From Adlercreutzia sp910585575 (GTDB lineage Bacteria; Actinomycetota; Coriobacteriia; Coriobacteriales; Eggerthellaceae), in NCBI RefSeq assembly GCF_951801035.1, contig NZ_CATOKT010000004.1: a stretch of 64,000 nt of DNA; one strand, written 5' to 3'. Every line of letters begins with the position of its first letter. Position 1 is the first letter of the stretch. Shown here in pieces: positions 22,085-30,620 of this stretch. Under the pieces are notes generated by a model that did not search any database, was not told the DNA's origin, and saw only the letters and a program-made list of their open reading frames with translations. Made by a program: the position numbers and the translations under genes.

Positions 22085-24316
22085 CTACTTCACGCGCACG
22101 GCCTTGGCGGCGGACCAGGCCGAGTAGTACTTCACCGTCTTGCCGCCCACCTTCACGCTCTTGTAGGTGCGCATCTGGACGTAGTACTTCTTCCCGCTCT
22201 TGAGCTTCGTCAGCTTCGCGGAGGCCTTGCTCGCGCCCTTGACGGTCTTCACCTTGGCCGACTTCATCGACTTCTTGGCGGAGTACTTAATCTGGTAGCC
22301 GCTGGCCTGGGCCGAGGACTTCTTCTTCCACTTCACCGTGGCGGCCTTCTTGGCGCCCTTGACGCTGGACACGCCGGTCTTCTTCGGGACGATCTTGAAG
22401 GACTTGGCGACGGTGCCCTTGTAGGCGCCCTTGCCGGTCACGGTGACGGTCGCCTTGCCGATCTTCTTGTTGGCCTTGTAGGCCACCGTGTAGTCGGTGC
22501 CGGCCTTCAGCGTCTTGGCGCCGAGCTTCACCGTCACCTTGGGCTTGATGGCCTTGCCGGTGTAGGTGTACTTGGCCTTGGCCGTGGCCACCTTCGCCTT
22601 GGCGATGGAGGCCGCGGTCACGGCCGGGGTGGCCGGCTTCGCGGGCTCGGAGGGCTTGGCGGGCTGCTCGGGGGCAGCGGGCACTACCTCGGAGGCGTAC
22701 AGGAAGGGCTTGGCCAGGCCCTTGGTGGAGAGGTTGTAGTCGTCGGCGATGAACGGAGCTGCCTGATCGGTGCCCAGGTAGTCGCGCACCTCCTGCAGGA
22801 CCTTCTCGCAGCGCTCCCACACCAGCTCGGTGGCGCGGTCGGCCGCCTTCTCGGCCAGCGCAGCGCGCTCGGCCTTCGGCGCCTTCTGCATGGCCGCGTC
22901 GACCAGCTTGTGCTGGGCGATCAGCTCGTTCTGCAGCGCATCCAGGTAGGTGCGCAGACCCGGAGCCACCTTCTCGCGGTTCTGGTCGCCCAGGGTATTC
23001 AGATCCATCATCACGTAGGACATGGACTGGTCCCACGGACCGGCTTCGGAAGCCGCGGCGACGCCGCCCTTGGCATGGTCGGTGTCGTCGTAGACTGAGC
23101 CGTAGCGCTCGTTGACCTTGCTCAGCAGGGCCGAGTACATGGGCACTTCGACGTTGAACTCGCCGGGCGCCAGGCCCTCCCACTGGATGGTGGCAATTTC
23201 GGGATCGAGGCCGCGGCGCACCTCGAACATATGGGTCTCGGAAGTACCCATGGTGCCGATAACCTGAGAGTTGCTGAGGCCAGAGCCGACGCCCTCGACG
23301 TCGGTGCCCTCACCGCGGTAGCCCAGGAAGCGCAGACCGTCCATAACGGTGTAATCGGCGCGACCCGGCTTGAAGAATTGAGTGGGGTTGGTGATGGACA
23401 CCCTGCCATCGGCAACCGAATAGTCGAGATCCTTCGCAGCGTCGAAGAAGTGACGGCCCTGCACATAGCGCTTGCTCGAGCTGGTAGGAGCCGGACCATA
23501 GGTGCCCACCACGTCGATGGTGCCATCCTCGTTGGTCTTCAGGAAATCAGCGTCTTTGGCGGTTTTGATGATGTCCTTCGAGCACAGAACCCCCTTGCCC
23601 ACTACGGGAGTGGGGTCATCCTCGGACGTCGCCTTGATGTCCAGCGGCATGGCCAGGTTGCCCATGTTCGGATTAACCGACACCTGGTCCTCGGGAAGCA
23701 GCAGAGCAACCCACTGGTGGCCAGAAACCACCGACATGAGCCAGGTCTCGTTGTTGTCGCTGATAATAAGCTGGTCGCAGGCGTATGCACCATTTTCGTC
23801 AATCAAGCGGCCAATAAGCTCGACACCCTCGCGAGCCGTGTTGCTCTGGCCGAGGATGATGCTGGCGTAGTTGTACTCGCCGATACCGCTATCCTCATTT
23901 GCCGGGTCGGCTTTCCTCGCGTTGCTATTCATGCTGGTCGAAAGCGTGGCCGTGCAGGAGACACCCTTCTCATTGATGCCTGCAGAGGTGTAGGCGTTGG
24001 GCTGATTGTCCCACGCGTCCACGTTATCGCGCACGTAGGTGTAGCGCAGCGTAGGCTTGTCGGCATTCCACTTGAAATCAGTCTCGTCTGAGTAATAGAG
24101 GAACCCGCGAGCGTGGGCCTCCTCCACACCGAACGTCTTATGGTAGCGCTTGGAATAATCCTCCGAGCGACCGTACAGATAGGTGTTCTGATCCGCCGTG
24201 TAACTATCGGGAATCCAGAACTGAGTGCAAGCCAGCGCCTCCAGAGGTACCCCTGCGACCAAGGTGCCAGCCAACGCAAGCGGCAGCGCCAGCTTGCCTA
24301 GATGAGAGAGCTTCAT
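22085..24316 (-). CDS. Secreted C69-family dipeptidase with C-terminal repeat domains
   Basis: A 743-residue exported Ntn hydrolase. The signal peptide (1-29) ends at ALA, and Cys30 directly after it matches the N-terminal nucleophile of C69 dipeptidases. The peptidase domain extends to about residue 520. A Pro/Ala linker (EQPAKPSEPAKPATP) leads to an Ig-like module rich in Lys (about 580-655) and an Fn3-like module (about 660-743), typical of surface proteins in this family of bacteria. AAAGGGGAG precedes the ATG. A long hairpin lies just upstream of the ribosome-binding site. Confidence 0.88.
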   Translation of the reverse strand: MKLSHLGKLALPLALAGTLVAGVPLEALACTQFWIPDSYTADQNTYLYGRSEDYSKRYHKTFGVEEAHARGFLYYSDETDFKWNADKPTLRYTYVRDNVDAWDNQPNAYTSAGINEKGVSCTATLSTSMNSNARKADPANEDSGIGEYNYASIILGQSNTAREGVELIGRLIDENGAYACDQLIISDNNETWLMSVVSGHQWVALLLPEDQVSVNPNMGNLAMPLDIKATSEDDPTPVVGKGVLCSKDIIKTAKDADFLKTNEDGTIDVVGTYGPAPTSSSKRYVQGRHFFDAAKDLDYSVADGRVSITNPTQFFKPGRADYTVMDGLRFLGYRGEGTDVEGVGSGLSNSQVIGTMGTSETHMFEVRRGLDPEIATIQWEGLAPGEFNVEVPMYSALLSKVNERYGSVYDDTDHAKGGVAAASEAGPWDQSMSYVMMDLNTLGDQNREKVAPGLRTYLDALQNELIAQHKLVDAAMQKAPKAERAALAEKAADRATELVWERCEKVLQEVRDYLGTDQAAPFIADDYNLSTKGLAKPFLYASEVVPAAPEQPAKPSEPAKPATPAVTAASIAKAKVATAKAKYTYTGKAIKPKVTVKLGAKTLKAGTDYTVAYKANKKIGKATVTVTGKGAYKGTVAKSFKIVPKKTGVSSVKGAKKAATVKWKKKSSAQASGYQIKYSAKKSMKSAKVKTVKGASKASAKLTKLKSGKKYYVQMRTYKSVKVGGKTVKYYSAWSAAKAVRVK

Positions 24317-24331
24317 AACTCCCCTTTCTCC

Positions 24332-24381
24332 ATCTTTGACCGCAGCGGCGCCTTAGGGCGCATGCGGCTCCTGTCAAAGAT
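24332..24381 (-). promoter_or_regulatory. Long hairpin immediately upstream of the C69 peptidase gene
   Basis: ATCTTTGAC (24332-24340) pairs with GTCAAAGAT (24373-24381). GGCGCC/GGCGC and GC/GC segments continue the stem inside, around a TTAG loop. It ends about six bases before the AAAGGGGAG ribosome-binding site, so as RNA it could tune translation, or as DNA act as an operator. No known riboswitch class was recognised. Confidence 0.45.
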
Positions 24382-24476
24382 CGAGATACTGGGCAGTCTC
24401 GGACGCGCGCGGTTTCCATCTCCTCCATACCTTCAAACCGGGTCCGTCCAGTTCCCTCGAACGGGCTCAACCTATC

Positions 24477-24534
24477 AAAAAAGCGCCCCCCCCCCCGCAA
24501 GGGTTTTCGGGCAGAAAGGGCGCTACGAGGCGGG
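24477..24534 (-). terminator. Terminator-like hairpin with an 11-C tract
   Basis: On the minus strand AGCGCCC and GGGCGCT pair at the base and are followed directly by six T. The stem includes a run of 11 C on the plus strand (24486-24496). No gene ends here: hypB has its own terminator at 24630. It may end a short RNA or attenuate C69 transcription. The remaining bases of 24317-24687 hold no gene that I can see. Confidence 0.4.
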
Positions 24535-24628
24535 TGTAACTTGGGTTTAGATGAATGTTTACGCAGGTAGATGCGTTATCTGTGACAAAACGTCAATGAA
24601 AAGGCTGCCAGTGTTCAAAGAGAAGAAA

Positions 24629-24656
24629 GGCCGGCTCTCGTTAGGAGAGCCGGCCC
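24629..24656 (-). terminator. hypB terminator
   Basis: GCCGGCTCTC and GAGAGCCGGC form a perfect 10-bp stem with a 5-nt loop. The minus strand continues with CTTTCTTCTCTTT. It lies 32 bp past the hypB stop codon. Confidence 0.8.
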
Positions 24657-24687
24657 AATGATGCAGGCGGATGAGAAGCGCCGCTAG

Positions 24688-25368
24688 TTACTCCCCCAGC
24701 TTTTCCGCGCGCGTTTGTTGGAACCAGGCAGCCAGTTCGGGCATACCCTCGCCGGTGCGCGCGCTCGTAACGAAGATTTCCAGATTCGGATTCAGGCGAC
24801 GCGCTTCAGCTTTCAGGCGCTCCATGTCGAAGTCCTCGTTCAGCGGCAGATAATCGCACTTGGTGACAATGAGCGCATCCACAGCGGCGAACATGGGCGG
24901 GTATTTCATCACCTTGTCCCAGCCCTCGGGTACCGACAGCAGCATGACGCGCGTGTGAGCGCCGGTATCGAATTCTGCCGGGCATACCAGATTGCCGATA
25001 TTCTCCAGGAACAAGTAGTCGAAGCGCATACCGCCGAAGGCTGCGAAAGCGCGCTCGACCATGCCCATTTCCACATGGCAGACACCGCGGGTGTTCAGCT
25101 CCACCGAGGCCACACCGGCCTCCTTGATCTTGAGCGCGTCCACATCGGACTCGAGGTCGGCCTCGATAACGCCGAGGTCCTCCACGCCCAAGACGCGCAG
25201 CTGCTTGATCAGAGCCAAAAGCAGCGTGGTCTTGCCCGCACCCGGCGACGCCATGACGTCTACGAAAAAGGTGCCCTCCCCCCGACGATTGGCGCGGAAG
25301 GCGTCAGCAGCCGCATCGTTCGCGGCCAGGATGTTCTGCTTGACTTCGATGACTTTGCGCTGCTCCAT
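24688..25368 (-). CDS. hypB: Hydrogenase/urease nickel incorporation GTPase HypB
   Basis: A 226-residue SIMIBI GTPase used to insert nickel into [NiFe] hydrogenase. Walker A is SPGAGKTT (about residues 41-48). The metal-binding stretch reads RGVCHVEMGM, where most HypB proteins have CHLDA, and the conserved ENIGNLVCPAEFD block follows. There is no His-rich or CXXCGC N-terminus, so it is the short form. It stands alone, without hypA or hydrogenase genes nearby, and is terminated separately from the C69 gene. Confidence 0.9.
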   Translation of the reverse strand: MEQRKVIEVKQNILAANDAAADAFRANRRGEGTFFVDVMASPGAGKTTLLLALIKQLRVLGVEDLGVIEADLESDVDALKIKEAGVASVELNTRGVCHVEMGMVERAFAAFGGMRFDYLFLENIGNLVCPAEFDTGAHTRVMLLSVPEGWDKVMKYPPMFAAVDALIVTKCDYLPLNEDFDMERLKAEARRLNPNLEIFVTSARTGEGMPELAAWFQQTRAEKLGE

Positions 25369-25607
25369 GGCGTGCTCCTTCTCGGATCGTTGACTGGGGT
25401 CATCTTATCCCATGGGGCGGCATCGCGTCCCCACATTCTTCGGCACGAAAGCCGAGCGAAACAGAAAGCCGAGGGGCGGCGCAACGGCAAGCTGACGGCG
25501 GCAAGCAAGGAGGGGGCGAAGGCAGAGGGGTGGCCGCTAAAGCAGAAGGGCAGCCGCCAAAGCAGCTGCCCTTCCGAATGCACCGTGGGATTGATCTCGA
25601 AAGCTTT

Positions 25608-26996
25608 CTAGAGCTTCGCCTGATCAGTCGCCTGACGCGCCTGGGCCTCGACCATTTGCGCACGCACCGCCTCATGCCCCGTACCGCCGTAGGTGGTGCG
25701 GGCCGCCACGATAGCCTCGAGATTGAGCGCCCCGGCAATGTCGGCCTCGAACAGAGGGCTTTCTGCCTGGAAGTCGGCCAGCGTCAAATCTTCCAAATCG
25801 CAGCCGCGCTTCTCGCAAAGCAGCACCAAGTGCCCCACCACTTCGTGAGCCTGGCGGAAAGGCAGGCCCTTCTTCGCCAGGTAGTCGGCCACATCGGTGG
25901 CCGCCAGGTAGCCCTTCTTCGCCTGAGCCATCATGGCCTCGGGGTTGACCTGCATAGTCGCAATCATACCTGCAGCACACACGTAGCAGTCCTCCAGGGT
26001 ATCTGCAGCATCCATGGCACCCTGTTTGTCTTCCTGTAGGTCCTTGTTATAGGCCAGGGGCAGGCCCTTCAGCGTCATCATAAGGGCCATCAGGTCGCCC
26101 ACCACCCGGCCGGACTTCCCGCGAATGAGCTCGGCGAAATCGGGGTTCTTCTTCTGGGGCATGATGGAGGAGCCCGTGGCATAAGAGTCCGACAGCGTCA
26201 CGAACCCGAACTCGGAGCTGGACCAGAGCACCAGCTCCTCGCAAAGCCGCGACAAGTGCAGGCACGACACACTGCAAGCATAGAGCAGATCGAGCAAAAA
26301 GTCGCGATCGGACACAGCATCAAGCGAGTTGGGAATGGGATGGTCGAAGCCCAAGGCCGCCGTGGTGGCGAAGCGATCAAGCGGATAGGTGGTTCCGGCC
26401 AGGGCCGCCGCGCCCAAAGGATTCGCGTCGGCAGCCGCCTGGGCGGCGGCCAAGCGATCGAAGTCGCGAGCGAGCATCCACACATAGGCCAACATATGAT
26501 GCGAGAACAGCACCGGCTGGGCATGCTGCAAGTGGGTATAGCCCGGCAAGATCACATCGAAGTTCGCCTCGGCCTGGGCCAGCAGTGCCTCGCGCAGAGC
26601 CAGGTTGGCCGCCATGAGGTCAGCCGCCCGCTGTTTGGCGAACAGCCGCGTGTCCGTGGCCACCTGGTCGTTGCGCGAGCGCCCCGTGTGCAGCCGCGCC
26701 CCGGCGCTGCCGATACACTCGGTCAGCGCGCTCTCGATGGCCATATGGATGTCCTCGTTGTTGATGTCGAAGACAAACGAACCGCTCTCGATATCCTTCT
26801 GAATACCGTCAAGCCCTTCCGCAATAGCCGCCGCGTCCTCCTGAGGAATAACCCCCTGAGCCGCCAGCATGGCCGCATGGGCCTTCGAGCCCGCAATGTC
26901 CTGCGCATAGAGCCGCTGGTCCACGGGCAGCGAAGCCCCGAACCGTTGGGTGAACGCATCCACCCCTTCCTCAAACCGACCAGACCACAGAGCCAT
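25608..26996 (-). CDS. argH: Argininosuccinate lyase
   Basis: A 462-residue fumarase/aspartase-superfamily enzyme that splits argininosuccinate into arginine and fumarate, the last arginine step. The signature SSIMPQKKNPD is near residue 280, and the N-terminal substrate loop includes HTGRSRNDQVATD. Full length for the family. GAAAGG lies upstream of the ATG. It is 212 bp downstream of argG on the same strand. Confidence 0.96.
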   Translation of the reverse strand: MALWSGRFEEGVDAFTQRFGASLPVDQRLYAQDIAGSKAHAAMLAAQGVIPQEDAAAIAEGLDGIQKDIESGSFVFDINNEDIHMAIESALTECIGSAGARLHTGRSRNDQVATDTRLFAKQRAADLMAANLALREALLAQAEANFDVILPGYTHLQHAQPVLFSHHMLAYVWMLARDFDRLAAAQAAADANPLGAAALAGTTYPLDRFATTAALGFDHPIPNSLDAVSDRDFLLDLLYACSVSCLHLSRLCEELVLWSSSEFGFVTLSDSYATGSSIMPQKKNPDFAELIRGKSGRVVGDLMALMMTLKGLPLAYNKDLQEDKQGAMDAADTLEDCYVCAAGMIATMQVNPEAMMAQAKKGYLAATDVADYLAKKGLPFRQAHEVVGHLVLLCEKRGCDLEDLTLADFQAESPLFEADIAGALNLEAIVAARTTYGGTGHEAVRAQMVEAQARQATDQAKL

Positions 26997-27208
26997 AAGA
27001 AGAAACCTTTCATTACCGGAGGAGCAGCCCCGACGACAGTCGGCGTCGTCGGAGAACTTCTCTGAACACTAACTTTAAACTATGGCCGAAGGCCATTTCG
27101 TAAATGCATGAGGGAGCGCAGCGCCTGAGCCGAAGGCGAAGTAGCGAAGCGGGTAGTTCGCAGACGATGCCGGCTGGCGGCGGGGCGAACAAGCTAAAAG
27201 GCCTTGGC
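26997..27208 (-). other. argG-argH intergenic region
   Basis: This 212-bp gap has two small inverted repeats: ATGGCC/GGCCAT around TTC at about 27080-27095, and GACGAC/GTCGTC near 27035. Neither has a good U tract. They may be processing sites or a weak attenuator between argG and argH. No gene is seen. Confidence 0.3.
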
Positions 27209-28600
27209 CTACGCCGTTGCTTTCTCGGTGGCCTCGAGGATTTCCTCGGCTTCGCTTACTACTTCCTGGCAAGCGGCGTTGGTGGCGTCAACATCAGCGA
27301 AGGAAGGCATGCGGGCGTCGTTGGCCAGGCGGTTTTCCGCCCACACCTTGCAGGACAGGCTATGGATGTCGATGAAGCCCTTGGCAGCCTGATGGTCGAA
27401 GGCATCGTCGGCGTCGTAGGTGGCCAGACCAAAGTCATAGAGCGAGAAAGCGCTCTTCCGGCCCACCACGGTGCAGCTGCCCTTGTACAGCTTCAGCTTC
27501 ACCGTGCCCGTCACGCACTGCTGCGTGTTGGCCAGGAAGGCGTCGTAGGCCTCCTTGAGCGGCGAGAACCACAGGCCGTTGTACACCTGGTCGGCCCAGG
27601 CCTGCTCGATGGCCAGCTTTGCGTGGAGCACGCCGCGCTCGAGGCACAGGTCCTCCAGCGCCTTATGGGCCTGGATGAGCGCCAGACCGCCCGGCACCTC
27701 GTAGCACTCACGGCTCTTCACGCCCACAAGCCGGTTCTCCACCATGTCGATGCGGCCGAAGCCGTTGGCACCGGACAGCTCGTTCATGGCGTAGATGATG
27801 GAGAGGAAGTCCATGGGCTTGCCGTCAAGGGCGCAGGGAATACCCTGGTTGAACTCGATTTCCACGTAGGTGGGCGCATCGGGGGCCTCAGTGGGGTCGA
27901 CGGTCATGGTCCAGATGTCCGCCGGCGGCTCGCACCAGGGATCCTCCAGCACGCCGCACTCGATGGCCCGGCCCCACAGGTTGTCGTCAATGGAATAGGG
28001 CGCCTCGGCCGTGGCTTTCACCGGCACATTGTGAGCCGCGGCCCAGGCAATCTCATCGGCCCGGCAGCCCAGATCCCAGTCGCGCACCGGCGAGAGAATG
28101 GTCAGGGTCGGGTCCAACATGAGGACAGAAGATTCAAAGCGCACCTGATCGTTGCCCTTGCCCGTGCATCCATGGGCCACGAACTTGGCGCCATAGGCAT
28201 GGGCCACCTTCACCAGGTGCTTGGCAATGAGCGGACGGGACAGGGCGCTCACGAGGGGGTACTTGTTCTCGTACATGGCGTTGGCGGCCATGGCGCAGGA
28301 GAGGTACTCGTTGGCGAACGTGGCTCTCATGTCCACCACTTGGCAGCCGATGGCGCCCGTGGCCAGAGCCTTCGCCTTCACCGCTTCCAGACCGTCGTGC
28401 TCCTGGCCCAAGTCGCCCACCACGGCGATGACATCGAGGTTGTACTCTTCCTGGAGCCACTTGATGCACACCGAGGTATCAAGACCGCCGGAGTACGCAA
28501 GGACGACGCGCTCCTTCTCGCCCGGCGCCGGAGCAGCGGACAGCTGCGGGGCATCATGGAGGGAAGAAGCGGGGGTGTTGGCGGAGTTCGACGGATTCAT
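27209..28600 (-). CDS. argG: Argininosuccinate synthase
   Basis: A 463-residue ATP-dependent ligase joining citrulline and aspartate. The P-loop-like AYSGGLDTSVCIKWL motif is near residue 35, and the family core follows to the C-terminus. The ATG at 28600 (MNPSNS) is preferred over an upstream in-frame ATG at 28702, because only a short Ala/Pro-rich lead then precedes the core. AGAAAGG is the likely ribosome-binding site, with a long gap. It is preceded by a leader of more than 400 nt from a predicted promoter at 29042-29070. Confidence 0.95.
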   Translation of the reverse strand: MNPSNSANTPASSLHDAPQLSAAPAPGEKERVVLAYSGGLDTSVCIKWLQEEYNLDVIAVVGDLGQEHDGLEAVKAKALATGAIGCQVVDMRATFANEYLSCAMAANAMYENKYPLVSALSRPLIAKHLVKVAHAYGAKFVAHGCTGKGNDQVRFESSVLMLDPTLTILSPVRDWDLGCRADEIAWAAAHNVPVKATAEAPYSIDDNLWGRAIECGVLEDPWCEPPADIWTMTVDPTEAPDAPTYVEIEFNQGIPCALDGKPMDFLSIIYAMNELSGANGFGRIDMVENRLVGVKSRECYEVPGGLALIQAHKALEDLCLERGVLHAKLAIEQAWADQVYNGLWFSPLKEAYDAFLANTQQCVTGTVKLKLYKGSCTVVGRKSAFSLYDFGLATYDADDAFDHQAAKGFIDIHSLSCKVWAENRLANDARMPSFADVDATNAACQEVVSEAEEILEATEKATA

Positions 28601-29034
28601 GGTTGTGCCTTTCTGATAAACGAGCTTGCGGTGCGATGCCCGTTCGGAAAGGCGGCGGAGGGTGCTGGATTGCGGTGCGGCCTGCTGCGGACCGAAGCGC
28701 ACCAGGGTGCGACGGTCGAGCGCTCAAGCGCAAATCAAGCGAGGGGAATTATTCCACGGCTCATTCCAAGGTGGGCTTACCTTGAAGATGCCCCAGACGG
28801 GGCCGAGATAGTCTGCTTACGCGCTACGGCGTCGCAGACGGCTGATACGTCGGCGTCGGTCGACGTTTGCCGTGGAGGTGAGGAAAGCATTCATGCGCAC
28901 GCAGCCAGCGGCGTTACCGCCGTGTACTTGAGCTGTGTAAGCCGCTGCCTGCATAGTGCGAAGTTCCTTTCCTAACGCCGGCCGTCCGAGTTATGGGGCG
29001 TGTCCGCGTGCGGACTGACCCTCGGCCGTGCGAT
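28601..29034 (-). promoter_or_regulatory. Long untranslated leader of argG
   Basis: If transcription starts near 29035, about 435 nt precede the argG start codon. The leader holds several local inverted repeats, such as AAGGT/ACCTT near 28769-28785. I found no open frame with a good ribosome-binding site on the minus strand and no clear T-box core (GGTGG-ACCGCG) or known riboswitch. It may be an attenuator or an undescribed leader RNA. Confidence 0.4.
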
Positions 29035-29041
29035 TGGTCGG

Positions 29042-29070
29042 TATTATGCCGTAAAAGATGAGGGTGTCAA
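29042..29070 (-). promoter_or_regulatory. Predicted argG promoter
   Basis: On the minus strand TTGACA (29065-29070) is followed, after 16-17 bp, by CATAAT/ATAATA (29042-29048). The surrounding bases are AT-rich compared with the genome. This is one of the best sigma-70-type promoters in the window. Confidence 0.6.
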
Positions 29071-29107
29071 TAACGAATCGCCGAGTTTTTTCGAAAACGG
29101 TCGAAAT

Positions 29108-29143
29108 TTTTTGTGCAATGTGCTGTGCGCATGCACAAAAAAT
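29108..29143. promoter_or_regulatory. Inverted repeat upstream of the argG promoter
   Basis: TTTTTTGTGCA and TGCACAAAAAA are perfect complements about 14 bp apart, just upstream of the predicted argG -35 box. This could be an operator for an arginine-responsive repressor or activator. I cannot match it to a known ARG box. Confidence 0.4.
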
Positions 29144-29241
29144 GGCGCTTGCGACCTGGAATTATGCAGCCAATGGCTCATAGAGTTTGTCCTTTATTTG
29201 TGCAGGAAACCGCGGGCATCTCATCTTCTGTCACAAAATAC

Positions 29242-29276
29242 AAGCCGCCGCGTACGGCTTGCGTACGCGGCGGCTT
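29242..29276 (-). terminator. argD terminator
   Basis: AAGCCGCCGCGTACG and CGTACGCGGCGGCTT form a perfect 15-bp stem around a 5-nt loop; the minus strand continues with GTATTTTG. It is 27 bp past the argD stop codon and ends the argCJBD transcript. Confidence 0.85.
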
Positions 29277-29302
29277 CGAACTCTCTGCGGAGCAGCCGAC
29301 TC

Positions 29303-30544
29303 TTATCCCTGCAGCAGCGTGGCCAGCTTTTCCACCAGCACGTCGACATCGGCCTCGGTGCAGATGAGGGGCGGCAGGAAGCGCAGCGTGGAGGGGCCCG
29401 TGGCGTTGAGCACCAGGCCACACTCCAAACCAGCGGCCACGATATCGGGCGCCGCCGGAGCCTCGTGGGTCAGGTCGATGCCGTTCATGAGGCCCAAGCC
29501 GCGCACCTCGTTGACATGGGGTAACCCGGCCAGACGCTCGCGCATGTAGGCGCCCACCTCTTCAATATGGGCGGCCATACCCGGTGCCAACAAGGTGGAC
29601 AGCGTAACATGGGCTGCCGCCATGGCAATGTTGGAACCGCCGAAGGTGGTGCCGTGGTCGCCCGGGGCGAAGGCCGCGGCCACCGAGGTCTTAGCGGCGC
29701 AGGCGCCGGCCACGATACCCGAGGCGATGCCCTTGGCCATGGTCACAATATCGGGCACCACGTCGAAGTGCTGGAAGCCGTAGGGCAAGCCGGTGCGGAA
29801 GATACCGCTTTGCACCTCGTCGCAAATCATGAGCGCCCCGTGCTCCGCCGTCAGGCGACGCACGGCCTGCACGAACTCCTCGGTGCAGGGGTGCACGCCG
29901 CTTTCGCCCTGCACTACCTCCATCATGACGGCGCAGATGCGGTCGCCCTGGGTGGCGAACAGGCGCTCCAAGGCTTCCACGTCGTTGATGGGCGTGGAGG
30001 TGAAGCCCGCCGGCAGCGGCTGGAAGGCCTCCTGCTTGGCCGGCTGGGCCGTAGCAGCCAGGGTGGCCAAGGTGCGGCCGTGGAAGCTCTTCGCCAGGGT
30101 GACAATCAGGCGCGGAGCCAGCTCGGCATCGATGCCGGCCGCCTCGGTACGGCGGCGGGCGTAAAGGCGCGCCAGCTTGATGGCACATTCGTTGGCCTCG
30201 GCGCCGGAATTGGCGAAGAAGGTCTTCCATGTTTCGGGATGGGCCTCTTTGTTGCCCGCGTTCAGCATGGTGGACAGCAGCTGGGCCACTTCCCCGCGAT
30301 GCTCGATATAGTAGTAGTTGCTGACGTGGATGAGCTTGGCGGCCTGCTCGGACACGGCCTCGACCAGCGCCGGATAGCAGTGGCCCAAGCTGCACACGCC
30401 AATGCCGGACAGGAAGTCCAGGTACTCGCGGCCCTCGTCGTCGCGCAGGATCATGCCCTCGCCCTCGACGAACTCCACGGGCTTGCGGGCAAAGGTGCCC
30501 ATTACATATTCGGATTCCAGAGCCATTTCACGGGCCAGGGTCAT
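29303..30544 (-). CDS. argD: Acetylornithine aminotransferase
   Basis: A 413-residue class III PLP aminotransferase acting on N-acetylglutamate semialdehyde. The family blocks ICDEVQSGIFRTG and MAKGIASGI are visible, and the latter holds the PLP-binding lysine. GTTFGGSN follows. GAAAGGAC precedes the ATG. It lies 76 bp after argB and is the last gene of argCJBD, with a strong terminator behind it. Confidence 0.93.
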   Translation of the reverse strand: MTLAREMALESEYVMGTFARKPVEFVEGEGMILRDDEGREYLDFLSGIGVCSLGHCYPALVEAVSEQAAKLIHVSNYYYIEHRGEVAQLLSTMLNAGNKEAHPETWKTFFANSGAEANECAIKLARLYARRRTEAAGIDAELAPRLIVTLAKSFHGRTLATLAATAQPAKQEAFQPLPAGFTSTPINDVEALERLFATQGDRICAVMMEVVQGESGVHPCTEEFVQAVRRLTAEHGALMICDEVQSGIFRTGLPYGFQHFDVVPDIVTMAKGIASGIVAGACAAKTSVAAAFAPGDHGTTFGGSNIAMAAAHVTLSTLLAPGMAAHIEEVGAYMRERLAGLPHVNEVRGLGLMNGIDLTHEAPAAPDIVAAGLECGLVLNATGPSTLRFLPPLICTEADVDVLVEKLATLLQG

Positions 30545-30620
30545 GAGATGTCCTTTCTCGGTTCACGCACAGGGTGCGCAGCGGATGGCGAAGCGGCCAC
30601 GGGACGGACCGCCCACGCCC

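Noticed and set aside
28601..29034. T-box leader of argG
   Set aside because: The conserved antiterminator core could not be found; GGTAAGCCCACC-like repeats only resemble it loosely.
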